Below, in pieces: positions 1 through 8,333 of a DNA stretch of 57,461 nucleotides. The notes beneath the pieces are model-generated. The model made no database searches and had not been told where the DNA came from. It was given only the letters and a program-made list of their open reading frames with translations. Made by a program: the position numbers and the translations under genes. The stretch is from Muribaculaceae bacterium. GTDB taxonomy: Bacteria > Bacteroidota > Bacteroidia > Bacteroidales > Muribaculaceae. Every line of letters begins with the position of its first letter. The stretch's first letter is position 1. The stretch is from the NCBI GenBank assembly GCA_910573745.1, contig CAJSYI010000016.1, positions 1-57,461 on the forward strand, written 5' to 3'.

Positions 1-10
1 CTTAATCTTA

Positions 11-35
11 GGGAGATTTCGGTCTCCCTTTTTTT
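11..35 (+). terminator. Intrinsic terminator
   Basis: A GGGAGA/TCTCCC stem with a short loop is followed directly by seven T. It ends a rightward transcript that enters from before the window, so the window begins just after a gene of the left-hand element. Confidence 0.8.
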
Positions 36-82
36 GTATTGCTGTCGTTCCCTTTTGAATATCCTTCTGTCGCAGTTCGCTC

Positions 83-439
83 TTGGGGGCGGACTCGACC
101 GCCCCCGCCGCTCGGGCAGCCCCCTCCGAGGAGAGAGGATTGCTTTTATTCAGCGGTTTGTTGGCAAAATCGTGCGTTTCTATTTGGATTCTTCACAAGG
201 AACTTAAAGACGCTCTGAATCATATCTGCGAGAACTGTCGTCCGATTCTTAATAACGATGCTTTTCTCACGGACGCGGAGCTGGCGCAACGGCTCAGAGT
301 AAGCAGACGCACTCTTCACGATTACCGGAATAGTGGTATATTGCCTTACTATGAAATAGGCGGCAAGTACCTCTATTCTGAAAAAGATGTAGATAATCTC
401 TTGATGAGCAATTATCGTAATGTAATTTACAATCCTTGA
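83..439 (+). CDS. Helix-turn-helix (excisionase/MerR-like) protein of a mobile element
   Basis: The last 65 residues have the HTH_17 form seen in small DNA-binding proteins of Bacteroidales mobilizable and conjugative elements: a LTDAELAQRLRVSRRTLHDYR recognition unit split as a helix-turn-helix, then a wing and a closing segment like YLYSEKDVDNLL. Such proteins usually have about 90-100 residues, so the first 25-40 residues here, rich in Ala, Pro and Ser, are probably not translated. No internal ATG exists, and TTG codons near 163-166 are possible starts. It converges on the integrase gene across a hairpin. A role as excision factor or element regulator is inferred from family and position. 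Confidence 0.6.
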   Translation: MGADSTAPAARAAPSEERGLLLFSGLLAKSCVSIWILHKELKDALNHICENCRPILNNDAFLTDAELAQRLRVSRRTLHDYRNSGILPYYEIGGKYLYSEKDVDNLLMSNYRNVIYNP

Positions 440-445
440 ATATGA

Positions 446-481
446 CAGAGGCAAGAATCCTTAACCGGACTCTTGCCTCTG
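446..481. terminator. Hairpin between convergent genes
   Basis: An 11-bp perfect stem (CAGAGGCAAGA with TCTTGCCTCTG) lies between the stop codons of the HTH gene and the integrase gene. There is no good T-run on either side, so it may be a bidirectional rho-independent-like terminator of modest strength. Confidence 0.5.
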
Positions 482-495
482 TTGTCGTTTGGTGG

Positions 496-1755
496 TTACT
501 GTTTTATCTTCCGTTCCCGTTTCTTTTTGGAGAAGAGGTCTCCGGCCATAACCTCACGGATATTCTGCATATCCTCCATGATTGAGGAATCGAGTACCCG
601 GGCGTAGTGCTGGGTCATCTTGATGCTTGTGTGTCCGAGCATCTTCGAGACATTCTCGATACGTACTCCCTGTGACAGGCATACTGTCGCATAGGTGTGG
701 CGGGCAACGTGAGTGGTCAGCACCTTGTCTATCTCGCAGATGTTTCCTATCTCTTTCAGGTAGCGGTTCATTACCTGATTGCAGGGTACTGGCAGAAGTG
801 TTCCTTTTTCAGCCGCCTTCTGGTTGTCCTCATATTTTTTGAGTATTGCTTTGGGGATGTCAAGCAACGGTATGTTCTGGACAATATCCGTTTTCTGACG
901 TGGCTTGCGAATCCACATGTTGCCGTCGTTGTCCTCGACAACGTGTTCTCTTTTCAGATTGGAGATGTCGATAAACGCCAGCCCGGTGAAAGCGGCCATT
1001 ACAAACATATCTCTGACCACATCAAGTACACCGTCAAAGTGTCTCCTATATATTATATGGAGTTCATCGAGGGTGAGGAATGTGGGATTTGTCTGTACTG
1101 TTCTGACCTTTATTCCGGCAAACGGATCTTTGGTAATCCAATCGTTTGCAAGAGCCCGGTTAGTGATTTTCTTCAGACCTTTCATATATCTGGCCACTGT
1201 GTTCTGCTGCTGGTTGCGGTCTATTTTGAGATACATCTCAAACCCATGTACGAAATCGCGGTCAAGACTTGTCAGGGGCAGGTCATCGACTTCATATTTC
1301 TTCTTGATGTAACGCTGTAGCAGTCGGGTAATGGTCTCGTATTTCTTGATGGTGCCAAGCTCGAAATCGCGCCCCATCAACGCACGACATTCCTGATTAT
1401 GTTCCTGAAATGTCGTTATTATCATACGTTCCACAACCTTATGGACACCGATATTGAAAAATCGGTTGTGAAGTTCCTGAGCGGTTGCGACAACTCCTTC
1501 CGACTGCATTTCCTGAAACAGCTTGAACAGCTTGATGTTTGTCTCGTCAATATAGTCGTTCACATCTATTGCATTCTTGGACGTGCCTTTGGCGCGTTCC
1601 TTTGACTGATTCCAGAGAGCAGGGTCGATATACTTCCCAGTATTGGAATCAATTCTTGTGCCGTTCACAGAAATTCTCATGCGAATCGCACATTCTCCTG
1701 TTTTTGTCACGGTGCTTCTTCGATAGAACAGCACCGTCAATCGGTCTTTCTTCAT
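496..1755 (-). CDS. Tyrosine recombinase (integrase) of an integrative element
   Basis: This 419-residue protein has the Bacteroidetes integrase layout: N-terminal arm-binding domain (about 1-95), SAM-like core-binding domain (about 105-215) and catalytic domain (about 225-395). Visible catalytic residues are Lys near 284-288, His349, Arg352, His375 and nucleophile Tyr384 (in TQHYARV). The usual first Arg, in TGLR, is replaced by Ala260 (TGLAFID). Loss of that Arg is known in CTnDOT-type integrases, so it does not imply inactivity. The gene faces away from the tRNA at 2251-2324 and is the last gene before it, the arrangement expected for an element integrated at a tRNA 3' end. Confidence 0.93.
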   Translation of the reverse strand: MKKDRLTVLFYRRSTVTKTGECAIRMRISVNGTRIDSNTGKYIDPALWNQSKERAKGTSKNAIDVNDYIDETNIKLFKLFQEMQSEGVVATAQELHNRFFNIGVHKVVERMIITTFQEHNQECRALMGRDFELGTIKKYETITRLLQRYIKKKYEVDDLPLTSLDRDFVHGFEMYLKIDRNQQQNTVARYMKGLKKITNRALANDWITKDPFAGIKVRTVQTNPTFLTLDELHIIYRRHFDGVLDVVRDMFVMAAFTGLAFIDISNLKREHVVEDNDGNMWIRKPRQKTDIVQNIPLLDIPKAILKKYEDNQKAAEKGTLLPVPCNQVMNRYLKEIGNICEIDKVLTTHVARHTYATVCLSQGVRIENVSKMLGHTSIKMTQHYARVLDSSIMEDMQNIREVMAGDLFSKKKRERKIKQ

Positions 1756-2192
1756 TTCTTCTATGAGTAAAGAGGGGTTAAATCGTCAAGAAATGAAGCC
1801 TTTTCGGAGGTGATTTTTTGTCGCTGCAACAACTGATATATCAGTGTGTTATATGCGTTTTAGTGCCACGGTTTTTAGAGGAATTGGTGCCAAAAATTTC
1901 TGGCACTGTTTTTGGCACCGATTTGGCACCAAAATGATTTTTGCTGAAATTCCGCCAAAGACATTTTTTTCCTCCGCAAGGCCTCATATTTCTTTCAGAC
2001 CATACTGAAATTTCTACGCGAAGATAATAAAGACGCTTCCGACTCTTGCTATGCAAATCTTTGAAGAATAATGAAATGAGTATAAAGTTCAGCCATGCAC
2101 CCCCATCCGGCAGGCTCTCACAAGCCTTTGGCTCCAACGGGGAACCTTCATTCCTCATCGTTCTTCATCGGCGTGCATAGGGCATATAAAAA
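1756..2192. promoter_or_regulatory. Integrase upstream region with repeated TGGCAC sites
   Basis: This 437-bp noncoding stretch holds a perfect 14-bp palindrome ACTGATATATCAGT at 1832-1845. Five TGGCAC/GTGCCA motifs in both orientations lie within 1862-1934, near 1863, 1887, 1901, 1914 and 1925. The cluster sits just upstream of the integrase gene, where arm-type integrase sites or an integrase operator would lie. I see no convincing gene here. The att core itself cannot be fixed without the other end of the element. Confidence 0.45.
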
Positions 2193-2228
2193 GCAAAACG
2201 CCGATTATGTTGATAATCAGCGTTTTGC
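2187..2228 (-). terminator. Terminator downstream of the tRNA gene
   Basis: A 16-bp stem with one mismatch (2193-2208 with 2213-2228) and a 4-nt loop is followed on the minus strand by a T-run (2187-2192). It would stop leftward transcription from the tRNA gene. Confidence 0.85.
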
Positions 2229-2250
2229 CTTAATTTAACATTTGAATAAG

Positions 2251-2324
2251 TGGTCCCACTTGGGCTTGAACCAAGGACTCCCTGATTATGAGTCAGGTGC
2301 TCTAACCAACTGAGCTATGGGACC
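2251..2324 (-). tRNA. tRNA with CAU anticodon (Ile2 or elongator Met)
   Basis: A full 74-nt cloverleaf reads on the minus strand: 7-bp acceptor stem (GGTCCCA with TGGGACC), D-arm GCTC/GAGC, anticodon arm CCTGA-CTCATAA-TCAGG, T-arm CTTGG-TTCAAGC-CCAAG, and discriminator A. CCA is not encoded. The CAU anticodon fits either elongator tRNA-Met or the TilS-modified tRNA-Ile that reads AUA, and I cannot separate these by eye. A consensus promoter lies 55 bp upstream and a terminator 23 bp downstream, so it is probably a monocistronic tRNA gene. Its 3' end faces the integrative element. Confidence 0.95.
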
Positions 2325-2378
2325 CGGCAAACATACGCCGTCCGCAGGCGAATTTGCGTATGACCTTCTTTCACGGTG

Positions 2379-2409
2379 CAAAGTTACTGTTTTTTTCTGA
2401 CACGGCAAT
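2379..2409 (-). promoter_or_regulatory. Promoter of the tRNA gene
   Basis: Read on the minus strand, ATTG, a 19-bp spacer and TAACTTTG match the Bacteroidetes primary sigma factor consensus (TTTG, 19-20 bp, TAnnTTTG). The predicted start falls about 50 nt before the tRNA 5' end. Confidence 0.75.
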
Positions 2410-2506
2410 GGATTATGCGCTTTTTTATGTCAAAAAAAACATCTCCGGTGCCGTGATTTCCAGCTCAAGGCCCCGCGCCTCGTCGGGCGGAACCGTGCGC
2501 CCCGGG

Positions 2507-3277
2507 CTATTTCACCGCGAAATAGAGCGTGACGGCGCCGAACGTGAGCGAACGCCAGCTGACGTCGGCGAAGCCGGCCCGGCGCATGACGTCGGCCATC
2601 GCCTCGCGCTGTGGGGCGGCGGCGATGCTTTCGGGAAGGTAGCTGTAGGCGCGGCCGTCGCCGCTGACCATCTTCCCGACGGCGGGTATCAGGCGGCGCG
2701 AATAGATGTCGTAGAGGGCTTTGGAAAGGCCTCCGCGGGGCGAGGAAAGCTCTATGACGCAGAGGACGCCGCCGGGCATCAGCACGCGGTGCATCTCGCG
2801 GTAGCCTGACTCGAGCTCCTGGAAGTTGCGCACGCCGTAGGCCACGGTAACGGCCTCGAACGTCGAGTCGCTGAAAGGGAGGGCGAGGCAGTCGGCCTGC
2901 GTGAACTTCATGCGGCACCTCACCTCGTCGTCGGCCTCGGCGAGCTTCCTGCGCGCCACCGAGAGCATGCCTTCGGAGATGTCGGCCCCGACCACGAGTG
3001 CCTCCGGGAAGAGGCGGGCGAGATGGAAGGCCACGTCGCCCGTGCCGGTGGCTATGTCGAGAATCTCGAGGTAGGAGTCCGCGGCCTTCCCCAGCCTGCG
3101 CCTCAGGGCTGACAGGGCGGTGCGCCTCCACAGGCGGTGGAGGCCGAAGGTCATGGCGGTGTTCATGAAGTCGTAGGCAGGAGCGATGGAGTCGAACATC
3201 TCCTCCACCTGCTCCCCTTTGCGGCGGCGCGAGTCGTAGGGCATCACGCCCTCGGCGCCTTCTTTCTCTTTTTCCAT
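2507..3277 (-). CDS. menG: Demethylmenaquinone methyltransferase
   Basis: MenG/UbiE makes menaquinone from demethylmenaquinone using S-adenosylmethionine, the last step of menaquinone synthesis. The protein (256 residues from this start) begins with the family signature FDSIAPAYDFMN, followed by the SAM-binding motif LDIATGTGDVAF, the DCLALPF segment and GVRNFQ. The frame stays open upstream to 3331, but the ATG at 3277 is preferred: it has an AAGGA-like site just upstream and avoids overlapping purC. The gene lies 26 bp downstream of purC and is probably co-transcribed with it. Confidence 0.93.
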   Translation of the reverse strand: MEKEKEGAEGVMPYDSRRRKGEQVEEMFDSIAPAYDFMNTAMTFGLHRLWRRTALSALRRRLGKAADSYLEILDIATGTGDVAFHLARLFPEALVVGADISEGMLSVARRKLAEADDEVRCRMKFTQADCLALPFSDSTFEAVTVAYGVRNFQELESGYREMHRVLMPGGVLCVIELSSPRGGLSKALYDIYSRRLIPAVGKMVSGDGRAYSYLPESIAAAPQREAMADVMRRAGFADVSWRSLTFGAVTLYFAVK

Positions 3278-3303
3278 GCAATAAACCCGTCCTTCAACGG
3301 ATG

Positions 3304-4260
3304 TCAACAACCTGCAAGCCCTGCAAGGCATCCGGCCACGTTGGCCGAGATGCGTTCCTGGAGCGGCACGTCTGTGCGGCCGGGCTCGAACTTCTTGCCG
3401 GTGATGCGTTCGTAAAGCTCTATGTAGCGGCTGCTCACCTCTTCGCAGTAGGCTTCGGTCATCTCAGGCACCTGCTGGCCCGGCTTGCCCATGAACCCAC
3501 GGGAGATGAGCCACTGGCGCACGAACTCCTTGGAGAGCTGACGCTGCTCCTCGCCTTTGGCGAAACGCTCCTCGTAGCCTTCGGCATAGAAATAGCGCGA
3601 CGAGTCGGGGGTGTGGATCTCGTCTATGAGGACCACCTTGCCGTCGAGGAGGCCGAACTCGTATTTGGTGTCGACGAGGATCAGGCCGTGGGCGGCGGCA
3701 AGCTCCGTGCCGCGCGCGAAGAGCGCGAGGGCGTAACGCTCCACCTGGGCGTAGACGTCTTCGGCCACGATGCCGCGCGCTATTATCTCGTCGCGCGAGA
3801 TGTTCTCGTCGTGCCCTGCGTCGGCCTTGGTGGTCGGGGTGAGTATGGGGCTGTCGAGACGCTGGTTCTCGCGCAGGCCCTCGGGAAGCGCGACGCCGCA
3901 TATCTCACGCGCCCCGGCGGCGTATTCGCGCCATGCCGACCCGGCCAGGTAGCCGCGCACTATCATCTCTATCTTCAGCGGCTCGCACTTCAGCCCCACG
4001 GTGACCATGGGGTCGGGGACGGCCACTTTCCAGTTGGGGACGATGTCGGCGGTGGCATCGAGGAATCCGGCGGCTATCTGATTTAGCACCTGACCCTTGT
4101 AGGGTATTCCCTCTGGAAGCACCACGTCGAAGGCCGAGATGCGGTCGGTGGCGACCATCACTATGTACTTGTCGTCGATGTCGTACACGTCGCGGACCTT
4201 GCCGTGGTATACCGACTTCTGTCCTTTGAAATCGAAATCTGTGTAGGTAAGCGTATTCAT
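3304..4260 (-). CDS. purC: Phosphoribosylaminoimidazole-succinocarboxamide synthase
   Basis: PurC (SAICAR synthase) joins aspartate to CAIR with ATP in purine synthesis, in the cytosol. The 318-residue protein has the N-terminal ATP-binding signature HGKVRDVYD, the motif [16 protein letters not shown], and the C-terminal signature DTKYEFGL...[12 protein letters not shown]. The length is typical of the longer form common in Bacteroidetes. It is transcribed leftward with menG immediately downstream. Confidence 0.97.
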   Translation of the reverse strand: MNTLTYTDFDFKGQKSVYHGKVRDVYDIDDKYIVMVATDRISAFDVVLPEGIPYKGQVLNQIAAGFLDATADIVPNWKVAVPDPMVTVGLKCEPLKIEMIVRGYLAGSAWREYAAGAREICGVALPEGLRENQRLDSPILTPTTKADAGHDENISRDEIIARGIVAEDVYAQVERYALALFARGTELAAAHGLILVDTKYEFGLLDGKVVLIDEIHTPDSSRYFYAEGYEERFAKGEEQRQLSKEFVRQWLISRGFMGKPGQQVPEMTEAYCEEVSSRYIELYERITGKKFEPGRTDVPLQERISANVAGCLAGLAGC

Positions 4261-4338
4261 TTTCTTGTTTCCGGTTTTCCGGCCGTCAGGCGCAGGGGCT
4301 GGCCCTGCCGTCCCCCTTGCCGGGGAAAGCCTGTCGGC

Positions 4339-5466
4339 TCAAATGTCTTTGGAGAAAGAGCGGCGGCGGCGGTGCTGCCGGTTCCCGAAGTATTCCCACT
4401 GCCCCTGCACCTTGGAGTTGGTCTCCAGCTCGGGGTTCGACTCCGCCCAGCGGTAGCCGTGCTTGATGTACTGCGGGATGAGGTCGGTGAAGAGCAGCGC
4501 GTTGACGCCTTTGTTCTGGTATTCGGGCTTGACGGCCACCAGCAGCAGGTCCACGCGGTCGTTCTTCCCCTTCAGCCCCCTGAGCAGATGGAACCACCCG
4601 GTGGGGAACATCCTGCCGCGCGACTTCTGGAGCGCGCGGCTCATGGACTGCATTGATATCCCCACGCCCACGAGCCTGTCGGCGGAATCCACCACGAGGC
4701 TCACCAGGTCGAGGTTCAGCAGGTTGAGGTAAAGCGATATGTAATAGTCTATCTGGCGTTCCGAAAGCTTCGAATACTCATACAGGCCCTCGTAGGCTTC
4801 GTTGATGAGATGGAACAGCGCGCGGCCGTATTCGTCCTTCAGCCGCTTGCGGGAGGAATACTTGACGGTGCGCAGGCCGTATTTCCTGCTGACTATGTCG
4901 GCGATGCGCGAATACTTCTCAGGGATGGAGTCCGGCACGTCCATCACGAACTCCACCCAGTCCGACTCCTTGCGGAACCCGAGCCTTTCGAGATGGGCCG
5001 GGTAATACGGATAGTTGTAGATGGTGGCCATGGTGGACAGCTCCTGGAAGCCCTCCACGAGCATCCCCTCATGGTCCAGGTCGGTGAACCCGAGCGGCCC
5101 TATGAGCCTCTTCATGCCGCGGGTGCGCGCCCAGTCCTCCACGGCCTTGAAGAGGGCTTCGCTCACCTCCACGTCGTCGATGAAGTCCACGAAGCCGAAG
5201 CGCGCGTTGTGCCGCTTGCTGTCGGCGTTCACCTGATGGTTTATTATCCCGGCTATGCGCCCTGCGGGCCTGCCGTCGCGGAAGGCCATGAAATACGCCG
5301 CCTCGCAGAAGTCGAAGGCGGGGTTGTCCTTGGGGCTGAGAGTGCGCACGTCGTCGCTCACGAGCGGCGGCACGTAATACGGGTTTCCGGCATAGAGGTC
5401 CACCTGGAACTCGGTGAACTTCCTGAGGTTGGCCTTGGTGGGGTCGAGCTGTATTGTTTCAATCAC
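4339..5466 (-). CDS. GNAT-superfamily N-acetyltransferase-like protein
   Basis: A 375-residue protein of the family annotated in many Bacteroidales as GNAT or YghO-like. An N-terminal half-domain (VDLYAGNPYYVPPLV, then AAYFMAFRDGRPAGRIAGIIN) resembles an acyl-CoA-binding GNAT fold. The middle carries GPLGFTDLDHEGMLVEGF, and the C-terminal half has a second acetyltransferase-like region with LLLVAVKPEYQNKGVNALLF, the acetyl-CoA pyrophosphate loop position. No substrate can be assigned. It lies 40 bp downstream of the pseudokinase gene on the same strand. Confidence 0.75.
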   Translation of the reverse strand: MIETIQLDPTKANLRKFTEFQVDLYAGNPYYVPPLVSDDVRTLSPKDNPAFDFCEAAYFMAFRDGRPAGRIAGIINHQVNADSKRHNARFGFVDFIDDVEVSEALFKAVEDWARTRGMKRLIGPLGFTDLDHEGMLVEGFQELSTMATIYNYPYYPAHLERLGFRKESDWVEFVMDVPDSIPEKYSRIADIVSRKYGLRTVKYSSRKRLKDEYGRALFHLINEAYEGLYEYSKLSERQIDYYISLYLNLLNLDLVSLVVDSADRLVGVGISMQSMSRALQKSRGRMFPTGWFHLLRGLKGKNDRVDLLLVAVKPEYQNKGVNALLFTDLIPQYIKHGYRWAESNPELETNSKVQGQWEYFGNRQHRRRRSFSKDI

Positions 5467-5506
5467 TTTTTCTTGGGTATCTGGGGTTGCGGCACGTCCC
5501 TGCCGT

Positions 5507-6283
5507 TCATTTTCCGAACACGAGCCAGAGCAGGAGCATCACCATGAAGGCTATGAAGACGCAGAGGAAGATGTAGATCTGGTTGGCGCTGCGCTTCTCT
5601 ACGGCCAGCTGCACGTCGGGGATGGAGCGGTAGGGGTGCGACGGGTCTTCGCACTTCCTGGCCACCCGGCGCAGGCGCGGGAGCGAAGTCGGGAGACGGT
5701 CGAGCACTTCGTTGAGCACCCGCCCGTAGCTCGCTATGTCGTCCGCCGTGTCCTGCTCGCTGAGCGACTTCGTCTGGTCGTAGCCTACGTTGATGAGCTT
5801 GAGGTTCTCGTTGTATTCGGTGAAGATTATGGTGTCGGGCGTGATGGGATGGTGCACCACGTGGTTCTCCTGGATGTAGGCCATCGCGTCGAGGAGCTGC
5901 GTCTGCAGCCGGTGGATGATCTTGGGCGTCAGACGCTTCTCGTCGATCAGGCGGCGCAGGGAATAGCCGTAGACGTCGTCGGTGATTATCGCCAGACCCG
6001 CCCCCGGCACTATCTCCAGGTCGTTGACCATCACTATGTTGGGATGGGCCAGGTTATATCTCGTGTCAAATTCCTTCTCAAGCATGGCCCGGTGTTCGGG
6101 ATTGTCGGCATACTCTTTCTTCAATGCTTTGAGCATCACCCACTTGCCATGCTTGCGTGCCGTATAGACATCGTAATACTCCTCGCCCCACTCGGGCAGA
6201 AGCGTGAGGTCGCTCCATTTCCCCGTCGGGTCGTCGACATGTATTTTCTTCTCCTCTTTGCTGAGATAAGCCCCTGGATCCAT
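5507..6283 (-). CDS. Membrane-anchored Ser/Thr pseudokinase
   Basis: The 258-residue protein has a bacterial Hanks-type kinase fold with a single C-terminal membrane helix (about 236-256) and almost no tail. The ATP-anchoring Lys52 (VMLKALKKEY) and a helix-C Glu near 69-71 are present. The catalytic loop reads HHPITPDTIIF (144-154) in place of HRDLKPxNIL, so the catalytic Asp, the Lys and the Asn are replaced by Pro146, Thr148 and Thr151. The DFG motif reads NVG (165-167), losing the metal-binding Asp. The kinase domain is also shortened. It is therefore predicted to bind a nucleotide or partner protein and not to phosphorylate. Its function is unknown. It sits between serS and the GNAT gene on the same strand. 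Confidence 0.75.
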   Translation of the reverse strand: MDPGAYLSKEEKKIHVDDPTGKWSDLTLLPEWGEEYYDVYTARKHGKWVMLKALKKEYADNPEHRAMLEKEFDTRYNLAHPNIVMVNDLEIVPGAGLAIITDDVYGYSLRRLIDEKRLTPKIIHRLQTQLLDAMAYIQENHVVHHPITPDTIIFTEYNENLKLINVGYDQTKSLSEQDTADDIASYGRVLNEVLDRLPTSLPRLRRVARKCEDPSHPYRSIPDVQLAVEKRSANQIYIFLCVFIAFMVMLLLWLVFGK

Positions 6284-6402
6284 GTTTTTTCGTTTTGTCG
6301 GTTATATGTTTTGCTGTTCTCGCTTCCCGTCGGCCGGAATCAGGCCGTCCCCGCACGGCGGCAAGGCTCAAGCCCGGACGTACGGCTTCCGGAAACCGAG
6401 GA

Positions 6403-7674
6403 CTAATCTATCATGTCGAAGCCTGTGTATCTGCGCAGGCACTCCGGTATTACAATGCCTTCGGGCGTCTGATTGTTTTCGAGCAGCGCGGCCACGATGC
6501 GCGGCAGGGCGAGAGCCGAGCCGTTGAGCGTGTGGCAGAGACGCGTCTTCTTGTCGGCGCCCCGGTAGCGGCACTTCAGGCGGTTGGACTGGTATGCCTC
6601 GAAGTTGGAGACCGACGAGACCTCGAGCCAACGCTCCTGGGCCGCGCTCCACACCTCGAAATCGTAGGTGATTGCCGACGTGAACGACATGTCGCCCCCG
6701 CACAGGCGCAGGATGTGCCAAGGCAGGCCCAACGCCCGCAGAAGCCCTTCCACATGGCCCTTCATCTCCTCGAGCGCGGCATAGCTGTCTTCCGGACGCT
6801 CCACGCGCACAATCTCCACCTTGTCGAACTGGTGCAGTCGGTTGAGGCCGCGCACGTCCTTGCCGTAGCTCCCGGCCTCCCTGCGCCAGCAGGGCGAATA
6901 CGCGCAGTTCTTCCTCGGAAGGTCTTTCTCCTCAAGGATAACGTCGCGGTATATGTTGGTCACAGGCACTTCGGCGGTGGGGATCATGTAAAGCCCGTCG
7001 AGGGGGATCTGGTACATCTGCCCCTCCTTGTCGGGTAGCTGCCCGGTGCCGTAGCCCGAAGCCTCGTTGACCACGAACGGCGGCTCCACCTCCACGTATC
7101 CGGCCTTCCAGGCCTCGTCGAGGAAGAACTGTATCAGGGCGCGCTGCAGGCGTGCGCCCTTGCCGACATAGAACGGGAACCCGGCCCCGGCCACCTTTAC
7201 GCCCAGCTCGAAGTCTATGATGCCGTATTTCCTGGCCAGCTCCCAGTGGGGCAGAGGGCTGTCGCCCAGGTCGGGCATCTCGCCGCCCGACTTCACCACC
7301 ACGTTGTCGGCGGCAGTCAGCCCCTCGGGCACGTCGGCGCACGGAAGGTTGGGGACGGTGAGCAGGAGCCCGGTCATCATCCTCTCGCACTCCTCCAGCC
7401 GGTCTTGCATGCCCTTGGCCTCCCCCTTGAGGCGGGCCACTTCCTCCTTGGCCTTCCCGGCGCCGTCGGCGTCGCCCTTCTTCATGAGCGCGCCGATGGA
7501 TGCCGCAAGCTTCTTGAGTACAGAGGCGTCGGAGTCGCATTTCTGCTGCAGACGCCGCCTCTCGGCGTCCACTTCAAGTATCTCGGTTATCACCGCGCGG
7601 CCGTCGAAGCCCTTCACGGCGAGTCGGCTGATCACGAATTCAGGGTCGGCCTTTATGGTCTGTAAAGTAAGCAC
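6403..7674 (-). CDS. serS: Serine-tRNA ligase
   Basis: SerS charges tRNA-Ser with serine. The N-terminal half forms the long antiparallel coiled coil that grips the tRNA long arm (about 30-110), followed by the class II catalytic core with motif 2 (CWRREAGSYGKDVRGLNRLHQFDKVE) and motif 3 (ALPRIVAALLENNQ). The frame is open to 7746, but residues before 7674 lack family similarity; a GTG at 7674 gives the usual start VLTLQTIKADPEFV and 423 residues, the normal family length. It is followed by the pseudokinase gene on the same strand. Confidence 0.96.
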   Translation of the reverse strand: MLTLQTIKADPEFVISRLAVKGFDGRAVITEILEVDAERRRLQQKCDSDASVLKKLAASIGALMKKGDADGAGKAKEEVARLKGEAKGMQDRLEECERMMTGLLLTVPNLPCADVPEGLTAADNVVVKSGGEMPDLGDSPLPHWELARKYGIIDFELGVKVAGAGFPFYVGKGARLQRALIQFFLDEAWKAGYVEVEPPFVVNEASGYGTGQLPDKEGQMYQIPLDGLYMIPTAEVPVTNIYRDVILEEKDLPRKNCAYSPCWRREAGSYGKDVRGLNRLHQFDKVEIVRVERPEDSYAALEEMKGHVEGLLRALGLPWHILRLCGGDMSFTSAITYDFEVWSAAQERWLEVSSVSNFEAYQSNRLKCRYRGADKKTRLCHTLNGSALALPRIVAALLENNQTPEGIVIPECLRRYTGFDMID

Positions 7675-7755
7675 TTTCTTGAGTTTTTTTCGGTTTTCGG
7701 TTTCCTGAGCGCGTCCGGACTTGCCCCTTAAGGACTCCAGACGCAATCCTGCCTT

Positions 7756-8208
7756 TTAAGAATTGAGCAGCCTTTTCACGGTCTCGGACACCAGGCGGCC
7801 TTCGGCGCGGCCCGAGAGACGCTTGGAGGCCACTCCCATCACCTTGCCCATGTCCTTGGGGGAAGAAGCCCCCGTCTCGGCCATGATGGCCCTCACCTCG
7901 GCCTCCAGCTCCTCGGCGGTGAGCTGCTTCGGCAGGTATTCCTCGATGACCGCAGCCTCGGCAAGCTCGCCCTCGGCAAGCTCCGGACGGTTGTTGTCCT
8001 CGTATATCCTCGCGCTTTCCTTGCGCTGCTTCACCATCTTGACCATGATCCTGACGGCCGCTTCGTCGGGCAGCTCGCCGCCAGCGCCCTTGGCCGTCCT
8101 GGCCTCGAGGAATTCCTTCTTCACGCCGCGCAACGCCTCCAGGCGCACCTTCTCGCGCGCCAGCATCGCCTTCTTTATGTCTTCGCTTATTCTGTCAAAC
8201 AAGTCCAT
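7756..8208 (-). CDS. GatB/YqeY domain protein
   Basis: This protein of about 150 residues matches the YqeY family, which resembles the tRNA-binding tail of the GatB amidotransferase subunit. Recognisable pieces are an N-terminal helix starting MDLFDRISEDIKKAM, then LEALRGVKKEF, RKESARIYEDNNRPELAEGE, EYLPKQLTAEELEAEVRAIM and DMGKVMGVASKRLSGRAEGRLVS. The frame is open upstream to 8301, but the ATG at 8208 matches the usual family N-terminus. Its cellular role is not well defined. It lies just upstream of serS in the same direction. Confidence 0.92.
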   Translation of the reverse strand: MDLFDRISEDIKKAMLAREKVRLEALRGVKKEFLEARTAKGAGGELPDEAAVRIMVKMVKQRKESARIYEDNNRPELAEGELAEAAVIEEYLPKQLTAEELEAEVRAIMAETGASSPKDMGKVMGVASKRLSGRAEGRLVSETVKRLLNS

Positions 8209-8333
8209 ATCGGTTCTGTCTTTCAATGATAAAAAACCTGGGCCGCGCGCCCTTCCGGACCGGCACGCAGTCCCTCCGCCGGAAAGGCGGAGAAGTTTCA
8301 AATTGCAAAAATAGGGAAAAAAACCGGAACTTC

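Noticed and set aside
496..1755. Calling the integrase inactive because the first catalytic Arg is missing
   Set aside because: Replacement of this residue is known in active Bacteroidetes integrases of the CTnDOT type.
1841..2158. A 105-residue minus-strand ORF between integrase and tRNA
   Set aside because: It crosses the TGGCAC repeat cluster and has no recognisable domain or start context; noncoding is more likely.
1756..2250. Assigning an exact att core in this gap
   Set aside because: The left end of the element is outside the window, so no direct repeat can be tested.
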